Positions 41,710 through 49,062 of a stretch of 64,000 nucleotides of DNA are shown in pieces. The notes below the pieces were generated by a model that made no database searches, had not been told where the DNA came from, and saw only the letters and a list, made by a program, of their open reading frames with translations. Positions within the stretch are counted from its first letter, which is position 1, and each line of letters begins with the position of its first letter. Both the position numbers and the translations under genes were made by a program. This DNA comes from Micromonospora_J zhanjiangensis (GTDB taxonomy: Bacteria > Actinomycetota > Actinomycetes > Mycobacteriales > Micromonosporaceae): the NCBI RefSeq assembly GCF_042650605.1, contig NZ_JBHSBN010000006.1, positions 248,001 through 312,000 on the forward strand. Direction: 5' to 3'.

Positions 41710-43426
41710 CCCTCGGTTCCGGACGCTGACCTTCCACCCCGGGCTCAACATCCTCGTCGCCGACATCACCCCCGGGTCACGGGAGACCGACAGCCGCAAC
41801 GGCGCCGGCAAATCCAGCATGATCGAACTACTGCACTTCCTCCTCGGGGAACGGGCAGACGCATCCACCCTTGCCGCACGGCCGGAACTGCGCGGCATCG
41901 AGTTCACCCTGTCACTCGACTGGCCGCAGCTCACCACACCGCTGCTGGTGAGACGCACTGGATCACGCCACGGCTGGGTACACCTCGACCCGCTGCCGCC
42001 AGCCACCGACCGCGGCCAGCTCGAACTGAACACCGGTCACCTCCGGCTCGCGGAATGGCAGCGCCTCATCGAACGCGACCTCTTCAGCCTGCCCGACGAG
42101 CACGCCGGCATCAGCGGCCGAAGCCTGGTGTCCTTCCTTATCCGCCGGACCAGCTCCAACGGCTACAACACCGCGGTGCGTAGTCACGGACGGCAGTCGG
42201 ACGCCGACGCGACCACGAACCTCGCCTACCTCTTCGGCCTCGACTGGCACCTCGCCGACCGCTACCGGCTCCTCAAAGCGCGAGACACCGCACGGACCCA
42301 GATGCAGAAGGCCGCCCAGGACCCGCTGCTGGGCCGGATCATCGGCAAGGTTGCGGACCTGCGTAGCGAGATCGCCCTGGCCGAGCGGCGGGTGCACGAT
42401 CTGGAGCGCCAGGTCTCCGAGTTCCGCGTCGTCCCGCAGTACGAGCGCCTGCGTGAGCAGGCAGACGCGCTTGACCAGCAGATACGACAACTACGCGCAC
42501 GCGACGTCGTGGATCGGCGCAATCTCCAGGACCTGGAACACGCGCTGCAGGAAACGACCGACCCTGACGTCAGCTATTTGGAGCCGGTATACGCCGAGCT
42601 CGGCGTGTTACTCAACGACCAGGTGCGGCGGCGGTTCGACGAGGTCCAAGCGTTCCACGAATCAGTGGTCCGGAACCGGCGTCGCTACCTCGACGAGGAG
42701 GCCGCCACCATTCGGCAACGCCTCGCCCAGAGCGAAACCGACCGCCAACGCCTCGGCGATCAACTCGCCGCCACGCTACGCACCTTGCAGGAGGGCGGCG
42801 CTTTAGAAGCGCTGACCACACTCCAACAGGTCCTCGCGCAGCAGCAGGCGCTCCTGTCCGCCCTGCGCCACCGCTACGAGGCCGCCCAAGCCCTTGAAGC
42901 GACGAAACGAGAGATCACCCAGGCGCGACTGACGCTGCAGCAGGAGATGGACCGTGACATTGAGGACCGGCGGGGCTTCATCGACGAAGCGACGGTGCTG
43001 TTCTCCGAGTTCGCCAGACGCCTCTACGGCCCCGGCCGCACAGCCCACCTCAAGTTCGAAGCCGGCGACAAGAGCCTGCGCATCGATCCGCACATCGACA
43101 GCGACAACAGCGCCGGCATCAGCAGCATGGTCATCTTCTGCTTCGACCTCACCCTCAGCGTCCTCGCAACACGGGCAGGACGCGCCCCCGGCGTCCTCGT
43201 GCACGACAGCCACCTGTTCGACGGCGTCGACGACCGCCAACTGGCCGCAGCCCTGTCACTGGCCGCAGAGGTCACCAGCCGCGAAGGTCTCCAGTACATC
43301 GTCACCCTGAACTCAGACGATCTGGACAAAGCCCGTCGGCGAAGCTTCGATGCCGACGAGTTCCTACTGTCCCAGCGATTGACTGACCGCTACGACGACG
43401 GTGGCCTCTTCGGCTTCCGATTCTGA
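41684..43426 (+). CDS. ABC-3C system: SMC/RecN-like ATPase (DUF2326)
   Basis: A 580-aa coiled-coil ABC ATPase. Walker A is SRNGAGKSSMIELL (about 37-50). The central region (about 200-430) is heptad-rich coiled coil (LRSEIALAERRVHDLERQV, EATKREITQARLTLQQEM). The C-terminal DUF2326-like head half has NSAGISSMVIFCFDLTLSVLA, Walker B-like GVLVHDSHLFDGVDDRQ and YIVTLNSDDL. ATG 41684 follows GAGGAGG. Together with the two upstream proteins it forms an ABC-3C conflict system, known from comparative genomics to be a defence family; it likely senses DNA or RNA structures. Confidence 0.88.
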   Translation: MLRQLGADDPRFRTLTFHPGLNILVADITPGSRETDSRNGAGKSSMIELLHFLLGERADASTLAARPELRGIEFTLSLDWPQLTTPLLVRRTGSRHGWVHLDPLPPATDRGQLELNTGHLRLAEWQRLIERDLFSLPDEHAGISGRSLVSFLIRRTSSNGYNTAVRSHGRQSDADATTNLAYLFGLDWHLADRYRLLKARDTARTQMQKAAQDPLLGRIIGKVADLRSEIALAERRVHDLERQVSEFRVVPQYERLREQADALDQQIRQLRARDVVDRRNLQDLEHALQETTDPDVSYLEPVYAELGVLLNDQVRRRFDEVQAFHESVVRNRRRYLDEEAATIRQRLAQSETDRQRLGDQLAATLRTLQEGGALEALTTLQQVLAQQQALLSALRHRYEAAQALEATKREITQARLTLQQEMDRDIEDRRGFIDEATVLFSEFARRLYGPGRTAHLKFEAGDKSLRIDPHIDSDNSAGISSMVIFCFDLTLSVLATRAGRAPGVLVHDSHLFDGVDDRQLAAALSLAAEVTSREGLQYIVTLNSDDLDKARRRSFDADEFLLSQRLTDRYDDGGLFGFRF

Positions 43427-43739
43427 GCGGCTAAACAGCATGCCGACGGTAGCCTTGCAGCCGCCCTATCCTCCATGTCGCCCAACTGCTGCTACCACCG
43501 AGCGGTTTCGTCGCCGCGTCCAGCGTTACGACGACGATTTAGGCGGCGACGGATGCGACACCACCCGTCGCCGACAGCACGCGGGCCGAAGGGCCATTCC
43601 CGTATCATCTTGATCCGTCGTGGTCGTGCTGAAACGGCTACCGCGGTTGCGCGAGAGGCTGCACCATCAGCCCGGAATGTGGGATGGTCTGAGCGGGCCA
43701 CGCATGCTCGTCTGCGGACTGGGGTGACGTTGTCGGCGG

Positions 43740-44290
43740 CGACGTCCAGGCCCAACACCTCACGCTGACCGTCGGCGTTAACCCCGACCGCGATCAGCGC
43801 GTGGACGTTGACCGTGCGAACGGCCTCACGCACTTTCATGGTCAGCGCGTCCATCCACACGAACGTGTAGTGCCCCGAGTCCAGGGGTCGGTTACGGAAC
43901 GCCTCCACCTGCGCGTCCAAGTGGGCTGCCATCTCCGAGACCTGCGACTTCGACAGCTGCCGAATGCCGAGCTGCTCAACCAACTTCTCCACCCGCCACG
44001 TCGACACCCCCAGCAGATAAGACGTGGCCACCACCGACACCAGGGCCTGCTCGGCCCGCCGCCGGTGCGTCAGAAGCCAGTCCGGGAAGTAGGAACCCTG
44101 CCGCAGCTTTGGGATCGCCAGATCGATCGTCCCGGCCCGGGTGTCCCATTCCCGGGCCCGGTAACCGTTACGGGAGTTGACCCGCTCATCGCTGCGCTGC
44201 CCATACGCGGCACCGCAGACCGCGTCAGCCTCAGCGGACATCACCACCTGCGCGAACGTCTTGATCATCGCCTGCGCGTTGAAGCGTGGT
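43740..44290 (-). pseudogene. IS256-family (mutator) transposase fragment
   Basis: Leftward reading frame with IS256 character from about 44290 to 43740: SRNGYRAREWDTRAGTIDLAIPKLRQGSYFP, STWRVEKLVEQLG, SKSQVSEMAAHLD, and the first catalytic aspartate in FVWMDALTMKVRE, ending at GLDVAADN. Both ends are missing: the N-terminal 50 or so residues and everything after the first DDE aspartate region. Beyond 43740 the frame is unrelated. It is an inactive remnant between two defence modules. The rest of 43427-43740 has no supported gene. Confidence 0.85.
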
Positions 44291-44345
44291 TAGGGAATCC
44301 GGCACGATCCCGAAGCTTGGATCGCGCGGGTCGCCTGGCAGCCGT

Positions 44346-44885
44346 TTACGGTACTGGATCTTCGCGGCGCACGCGGAACGACCGGAACATCGCCCGCACC
44401 CGCTTGAGGATCATGAAGATCGTCAGCAGCAGGTGCACGCCGGCGAACACGACCAGCAGTGTCGATACCCGGCCGAGCGGCTTGTCGGTGTCGGTGAACA
44501 TCACGACCCCGCCGAGTAGGCCGGTCAGGACGATCCCGACCAGGACGGCGTAGCTGACGTTGGCCCGAAGTTCGTCTGCCAATTGATCGACGAACTGACG
44601 CATCTGCGGCGGCAGGGTGTCGGTCGCGCGGGCGGTGAGGTCGAAAATCAGCACGAACACGTTGAAGATCAACCCGGTGAGGATAGCGATAGCTGCCAGG
44701 ACGTCGGGCACGTTGCGAGCCCTGCCGTCGAAGTACCACACACCGCCCGCGATCGCAGCCGGCACGCCGAGGTAGGCCAGGTAGTCCGCAGGGCGGCGCC
44801 GCTTGGTGCCGTAGTTGCGCAGCGTGTCGTAGTGGTCCTGCACCAGGGCGATGGCTGAGAACTTACTGCTCTCTGTCCGTCGCAT
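44346..44885 (-). CDS. Four-helix membrane protein, RexB-like (candidate abortive-infection effector)
   Basis: A 179-aa integral membrane protein. Helices: about 37-54 (LAYLGVPAAIAGGVWYF), 62-82 (LAAIAILTGLIFNVFVLIF), 112-132 (AVLVGIVLTGLLGGVVMF), 142-162 (LLVVFAGVHLLLTIFMIL), then a basic tail. The size, helix number, a cytoplasmic basic end and the position directly after a RexA-like gene match lambda RexB, an ion-channel effector. ATG 44885 has AGGAGG at nine bases and overlaps the upstream stop by 23 bp. Identification is by architecture and remembered sequence of RexB, not a search. Confidence 0.6.
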   Translation of the reverse strand: MRRTESSKFSAIALVQDHYDTLRNYGTKRRRPADYLAYLGVPAAIAGGVWYFDGRARNVPDVLAAIAILTGLIFNVFVLIFDLTARATDTLPPQMRQFVDQLADELRANVSYAVLVGIVLTGLLGGVVMFTDTDKPLGRVSTLLVVFAGVHLLLTIFMILKRVRAMFRSFRVRREDPVP

Positions 44886-45861
44886 GGCTTAGCTCCTCCT
44901 GCGGCAGTGTGAGCCGGGTCTCCAGCGCCGCTCCCGACCAAGTGCCAGTGTCCCATTGGGGTCTGACAAGAACACCGACCGCAGTCGATATCTCATTGAT
45001 CGTCCTCGTCACCTCGCCGTAGAACCGGCCGTCGTCGGGCTTCTCGCGCCCCGGTAGGTCGTAGACGAAGGACGGGACGCGCTCGGCCGTCACGGTCAGC
45101 GTCGTGCTCCGTTCCCCGACGGTCATGACGACGCTCAACTCATCGAAGTCGACGCCGGTGACATGCAGCAACCGCCGACGTGCGGTGTCGTCCTCGCCGC
45201 GTAGCTTGGCCACCAGGCTTCGCTGGAACTGCTTGATCTTCCCGGGCATGATCTTCAGTTCGAGCTTGCCGGCTTCCGCGTCCTTCGTCGTCATCTCCAC
45301 CGCGTCGGCGACGTCTTGGGGCAGACCGCTGCGTCGCAGGGTGATTTGGTGGGCCTGGGCCTCGACGAGCAGCTTGGCCAGCCCTTCCTCGTCGACCACC
45401 GACGCGATGTCGAGGATGTAGCCGTTGCTGAAGTGGCGAAACCGCTTCGACAGCGCGGGACCGAGCAATGTCTTGGCGCCTACCCGGCCCTGCACCTCCA
45501 GTGCGAGCAGACCGGTCGTCGAGTCGGCGGGTGCGAGCAGCAAGCCCCTCAGCGTGGTGTGTTCGATGTGCCGGTCATCTCGGTGGAATACAACTGTCTG
45601 GTCGTCATCGCGGTCGTAGAATTCCGACCGTTGGCCACTGTTGCCTACCTTGACGCAGAACCGTACGGCGCGGCCGGCCGGCTCCAGGGTCTTCACGCTG
45701 AGGTGGCGTTGACGCTCCGACACGGGCTGCCCCGCAAGGCCGTGCAGCACCCCATAGAGGATGGGCAGGGCATCGGTCGTGCCGTCGAACGAACCGAGGG
45801 GCTGAGGATCGCCGCCGTGCGGACGCACCCGGAAGGCGGACAGGGCGTAGCCGTACTTCAT
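44863..45861 (-). CDS. RexA-like DNA-binding sensor (candidate abortive infection)
   Basis: A 332-aa soluble protein. The N-terminus MKYGYALSAF compares with MKNGFYATYR of lambda RexA. Further matching stretches are a ...GLLLAP-x-GLLALEVQGRVGAKTLLG region (RexA: ...FPSFLFVEGDTIGFARTVFG) and KLELKIMPGKIKQFQRSLV (RexA: SLDIVIKPKFKRDIKKVA). I use ATG 45861 because of this alignment and GGAGGAG upstream; ATG 45882 and GTG 45981 are alternatives. It is followed by a four-helix protein. In lambda, RexA senses a phage DNA complex and activates RexB. IS630 lies 125 bp upstream of the start. Confidence 0.6.
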   Translation of the reverse strand: MKYGYALSAFRVRPHGGDPQPLGSFDGTTDALPILYGVLHGLAGQPVSERQRHLSVKTLEPAGRAVRFCVKVGNSGQRSEFYDRDDDQTVVFHRDDRHIEHTTLRGLLLAPADSTTGLLALEVQGRVGAKTLLGPALSKRFRHFSNGYILDIASVVDEEGLAKLLVEAQAHQITLRRSGLPQDVADAVEMTTKDAEAGKLELKIMPGKIKQFQRSLVAKLRGEDDTARRRLLHVTGVDFDELSVVMTVGERSTTLTVTAERVPSFVYDLPGREKPDDGRFYGEVTRTINEISTAVGVLVRPQWDTGTWSGAALETRLTLPQEELSHATDREQ

Positions 45862-45985
45862 GCTGAAGGTGTTCTCCTCCATCCGCTCGAAGGTCGACGT
45901 TGCGGAAGCCGCGAGGGCACGAACCCGCGCTGGCGCGAGGGGTGCATCGTGTCGCGGCGAAACTCGGCCTTCATCGGGCACGATG

Positions 45986-47074
45986 CTAAGCGCCTGGCCA
46001 GAAGTCTTGTCCGTAACCCTCGGGTAGCCAGGGTGTGGTCCAGGGGGCGGTGGTGGTGAGGTTCTGGTCGGGGGTGCGGTGGCGGAAGAAGGTGTGGGCT
46101 TGCCGGATCCGGTCGGCCATGGTGGCGGGGGCGGTGTTGGCGATGTGTTGTTTCAGTACGGCCCACATGCGTTCGACGGGGTTGTCCTGGGGGCTGTAAC
46201 GGGCGCCGGTGATCAGCATGAGGCGGGGGTGTTCGGCCAGCCATCGTCGGGTGATAGCGCTGTGGTGGGTGGTGCCGTTGTCGCAGATCACGGCTACGAC
46301 GGGCGCGTTGGGGTAGGCGGTGAGGAGGAGGTCGAGGAAGTAGCAGAACACGACGGAGACGTTGCGGACCGAGACGTGGTGGTGGAAGGTGCCGGTGGTC
46401 AGGTTGACCGCGCCGTGCAGGGTGCGGCGGATGTTGGTCCCCGGGGTCATCACGCGGTGGCGCAGGCCGGTGGGTATCCAGCAGGCGCGGATGCGGGCGA
46501 TCAGGTCGAGGTGGGTTTCGTCCTCGGCGAGGACGACGGATCCGGCGGGCAGGGCGGTGACCTGGTCGCGGATGTCGGCGCAGATGGTGTCCCGGTCGGG
46601 GTCGCTCTTGGCGATGAGTCGGGGTCGGCACCAGCGGGCTTGTTCCCGGATGCGCCGGTACACGGTGCGCAGGCTGATTTTCGGGCGGCCCAGGGCACGC
46701 CAGACGCGGCCGGTGGTCCACGCCTTCGGGGTGTTCAACAGTCGTCGGATCCGGTCGCCCAGGTGCCGACCGCCCAGTCGGGGCCGGCCGGTACGGGGCC
46801 GGTCGGGTAGTCCGTCGACGCCTTCGAGGTCGTGGCGGGCGATCCACCGGCGCACCGTGACCGGGTCGTAGTGCAGCAGGGCGGCGATGTCCGCAGCGGG
46901 CATCCCACCAGCGGACAGCAGGATCATCACCGCGCGGGTGGCGACTCTCCACTGTCGGTGCAGGACGTCCACGAGTTGGTGGTACTGCTCGTCGGACACG
47001 TTGGCGTACACGTGCGCAGGGCGCATACTGGCGAAGACCTCGTCGGGATGATCGTTGTGTGGAAACTCGATCAA
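45986..47074 (-). CDS. IS630-family transposase
   Basis: A 362-aa DDE transposase. The N-terminal HTH region reads LSAGGMPAADIAALLHYDPVTVRRWIARHDLEGVDGL in pattern, followed by RPRLGG. The catalytic triad is visible: aspartate in VVLAEDETHLDL, aspartate in VVAVICDNGTTHHS and glutamate in YSPQDNPVERMWAVLK. TTG 47074 or ATG 47026 may be the start. The stop codon TAG uses the TA of the target duplication, so it lies one base outside the inverted repeat. It appears intact. Confidence 0.9.
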   Translation of the reverse strand: MIEFPHNDHPDEVFASMRPAHVYANVSDEQYHQLVDVLHRQWRVATRAVMILLSAGGMPAADIAALLHYDPVTVRRWIARHDLEGVDGLPDRPRTGRPRLGGRHLGDRIRRLLNTPKAWTTGRVWRALGRPKISLRTVYRRIREQARWCRPRLIAKSDPDRDTICADIRDQVTALPAGSVVLAEDETHLDLIARIRACWIPTGLRHRVMTPGTNIRRTLHGAVNLTTGTFHHHVSVRNVSVVFCYFLDLLLTAYPNAPVVAVICDNGTTHHSAITRRWLAEHPRLMLITGARYSPQDNPVERMWAVLKQHIANTAPATMADRIRQAHTFFRHRTPDQNLTTTAPWTTPWLPEGYGQDFWPGA

Positions 47075-47151
47075 ACTCCCGGCGAGGTCTTCACGTCGGT
47101 ATCAACATCAACTCGGGCGAGTTACGGACATAACTTCCGGCAACCCGCTTA
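45987..47151. mobile_element. Intact IS630-type insertion sequence with terminal inverted repeats
   Basis: The left end (45987 onward) begins TAAGCGCCTGGCCAGAAG and the complement of the right end (47151 backward) begins TAAGCGGGTTGCCGGAAG; 25 of 31 terminal bases agree, ending in GTCCGTAAC at both ends. TA is present at both outer ends (45987-45988, 47150-47151), the target duplication expected for IS630/Tc1 elements. About 1,165 bp with one transposase gene. It inserted 125 bp upstream of the RexA-like start. Confidence 0.88.
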
Positions 47152-47324
47152 GATGACCAGGAAGGTCAACGTATGATTACTCGGTGCACCACGTCAAGGA
47201 GCCGAGCTCGCGTTCGGCAATTGAACGCTGACTAGGTGCGTCACATGTCGCACCCGGGGGGTTCGGTGGCGGGCTGACCGGGTCCCGAGCCGGAGCGCGG
47301 CGGCTCGCGCGAGGTCGACATCAA

Positions 47325-47362
47325 GTCCACACAGATACGCCTCGTCCACACAGATACGCCTC
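47325..47362. repeat. Perfect tandem 19-bp repeat
   Basis: GTCCACACAGATACGCCTC occurs twice in a row (47325-47343, 47344-47362), 32 bp beyond the end of the leftward metalloprotease gene. The 47152-47393 gap holds no other supported feature. Confidence 0.8.
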
Positions 47363-47393
47363 GGCACCCGACGGCCGAGGTTGAAGAACAAGC

Positions 47394-48287
47394 TCAGAGA
47401 CGATGAGCCATCTCGTTGGCTTCGAGTCGGCTGAAGTGCTGTTCAACGAAGGCGTACCTTTGGGGTGCGGTCGCTCGCAGCCATTCGGGCCGGGCGAACA
47501 GCGCCACGACCGTCTCGGCGAAGTCCTCTCGCGGGTGGGTCCCGGCGTACGAACTCATCGGGGTTTCGCCAGTGGCGTACGAGCGCGAACAGATGCTTTC
47601 CCACTGTGCGCGCTCGGCCGGCGTGAGGTGCTGCCGGTAGATGACATGGGCGACTTCGTGAATGAGTGCCTGCAGCAGGAGCACCCGCTCGCCGAGGAGT
47701 CCGCCCTCTGCGGCATGTCCGGCCGGACTGCCGTACAGCTCGATGTGCGGCGGCAAGCCTGACGCCGAGACCCGCGTCACGGCGGCGTGGTTCGGTTGCT
47801 CCCGCAATTCCGGGGCATAGCGCACGCTGCCGATGCTGGCTAGTACCTGCGCCGGGAACAGCAGCAGCCCTTTCGCCGCGAACTCGGCCGCGGGCGCGTC
47901 GAGGCCTTCCTGGTGGATACCATCGGCAGCGGACTGGCGTGCGGCATCACGCAGTACCTCGGCCGCCGCGAAACCCACGACGGCCTTTCCGATGACGGCC
48001 GCCCGTGACCCGCCGCCACAGTTGGCCGCGGCGTAGTTTCGTGCGAGCTTGCCACCGGTCAGCAACAGCGTGGCCGCGCGGGCGCAGGCACGGGCGGCAG
48101 CGTCCATCGCCGCGGCTGCAGCTTGGCCCGCCGCCCGGTTCCCGGTGCCGGCGATCGTGACCCGTGCGGCAGTCATAGCCAGCTGACGCGCGTGTTCGTG
48201 CAGCGCGGAGGCCAGCCCGTCGGTGTGGTTGCCGAGGTACTGGACCGCCTCGCACAAATGCTCCAGCTGCGACTGGCCGCCGGTCAC
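47394..48287 (-). CDS. HExxH zinc metalloprotease, last gene of the Hsp70-FtsK operon
   Basis: A 297-aa protein. The N-terminal 70 residues are helical with WXG100-like size (TGGQSQLEHLCEAVQYLGNH in pattern). The zinc motif HEVAHVIY puts ligands at H210 and H214 with catalytic E211, and HPREDFAETVVALF at about 251-264 supplies a glutamate ligand, as in lethal-factor-like and related peptidases. GTG 48287 overlaps the stop of the small helical gene (GTGA). There is no signal peptide. The helical N-terminus could be the docking part for the FtsK-like ATPase, and the protease the effector; both are inference. Confidence 0.72.
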   Translation of the reverse strand: MTGGQSQLEHLCEAVQYLGNHTDGLASALHEHARQLAMTAARVTIAGTGNRAAGQAAAAAMDAAARACARAATLLLTGGKLARNYAAANCGGGSRAAVIGKAVVGFAAAEVLRDAARQSAADGIHQEGLDAPAAEFAAKGLLLFPAQVLASIGSVRYAPELREQPNHAAVTRVSASGLPPHIELYGSPAGHAAEGGLLGERVLLLQALIHEVAHVIYRQHLTPAERAQWESICSRSYATGETPMSSYAGTHPREDFAETVVALFARPEWLRATAPQRYAFVEQHFSRLEANEMAHRL

Positions 48288-48544
48288 AGCGATGCCGCGT
48301 AGCGCGCCGCCGCTGCAGCCGCTGCCTGCAATGCCTGGACGGCTTGGTCGACCTCCTTTTCGGCGGCCTGCAGCGTCGCGATCATCTCCTGGTCGACCCG
48401 CTGAGCGCTGCCTCCGATGGTGGAACTCACCTGCCCCACAGCCTGGGAGAATTTGGGTTTGAAGGCGCTGAGCCCTTGGGCCTGCGTGCGGGCCTGCTGG
48501 CCCAACTGGTCAATCTGCTGCCTGAGCTGGTTGAGTTGCGACAC
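48284..48544 (-). CDS. WXG100-size helical protein (ESX-like)
   Basis: An 86-aa all-helical protein with heptad spacing and Ala/Gln-rich helices: LNQLRQQIDQLGQQARTQAQGL, then SSTIGGSAQRVDQEMIATLQAAEKEVDQAVQALQAA in pattern. The size and two-helix hairpin layout match ESX/WXG100 proteins, but no WxG is seen; SSTIGG occupies the turn. GTG 48544 has GGAGG close upstream. It lies next to the metalloprotease and downstream of an EssC/FtsK-like ATPase, the usual context for an exported or docking partner. Confidence 0.6.
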   Translation of the reverse strand: MSQLNQLRQQIDQLGQQARTQAQGLSAFKPKFSQAVGQVSSTIGGSAQRVDQEMIATLQAAEKEVDQAVQALQAAAAAAARYAASL

Positions 48545-48582
48545 GATTCCTCCACCTATGGGTACGGCCCGGTGTCGGGCTT

Positions 48583-49062
48583 TCAGCTCCTACCGGGCCC
48601 GTATACAACAAGTAGCGCGGCCGTGATAAGGACGACGACCAGCAGCGCACCGGCGACCTTGGGCCACGCGCGGCCGCCGCCGTTCCCGGCCCGTTCCGGC
48701 TCCGGCAGCGGGGGCCCCGGACGGCTCGCCACCGTCACGAGCTCGACGACGCGAGCCTGCAGGGTCCGGACCGCTTCGGTGACGTCCCGGTCGGTCGCCT
48801 GCTCTACATGGGTCGGCTCTAACGGCAACGGCAGCATCTCCCCGTGATCCGCGGCCAGCAGCACCGACCGGGCGAATTCCAGCTGCCGAGTCACCTCCTT
48901 GCGCAGGCGGCCATTACGGGCCGTCACCGACTGTGCGTCGGCCTGCACACCTTCGAGCTCCCGCCGCTGTCGTTCGGCCTCTGTCCGCGCCTCCTGCTCC
49001 GCGTGGGCCCGCAGCGCGAGGAGGCCGCCCACCGCCCGCAGGTAGTCGTCATATGCCGTCAT
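48583..49062 (-). CDS. Tail-anchored coiled-coil membrane protein
   Basis: A 159-aa protein: coiled coil at about 15-65 (HAEQEARTEAERQRRELEGVQ in pattern), a Pro/Gly linker and one C-terminal membrane helix (VAGALLVVVLITAALLVVYG, about 136-155). The bulk would face the cytoplasm. It overlaps the ATPase stop (ATGA) and probably anchors or positions the FtsK-like motor, which lacks membrane helices of its own. No family is recognised. Confidence 0.65.
   Translation of the reverse strand: MTAYDDYLRAVGGLLALRAHAEQEARTEAERQRRELEGVQADAQSVTARNGRLRKEVTRQLEFARSVLLAADHGEMLPLPLEPTHVEQATDRDVTEAVRTLQARVVELVTVASRPGPPLPEPERAGNGGGRAWPKVAGALLVVVLITAALLVVYGPGRS

Noticed and set aside
44346..45861. Kiwa-type system (four-helix protein plus larger partner)
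   Set aside because: Helix number fits, but gene order and the remembered RexA-like motifs favour Rex; not fully excluded without a profile search.
47194..47391. A 65-codon leftward open frame beyond the metalloprotease
   Set aside because: It consists partly of the 19-bp tandem repeat, has no ribosome site and no recognisable pattern.
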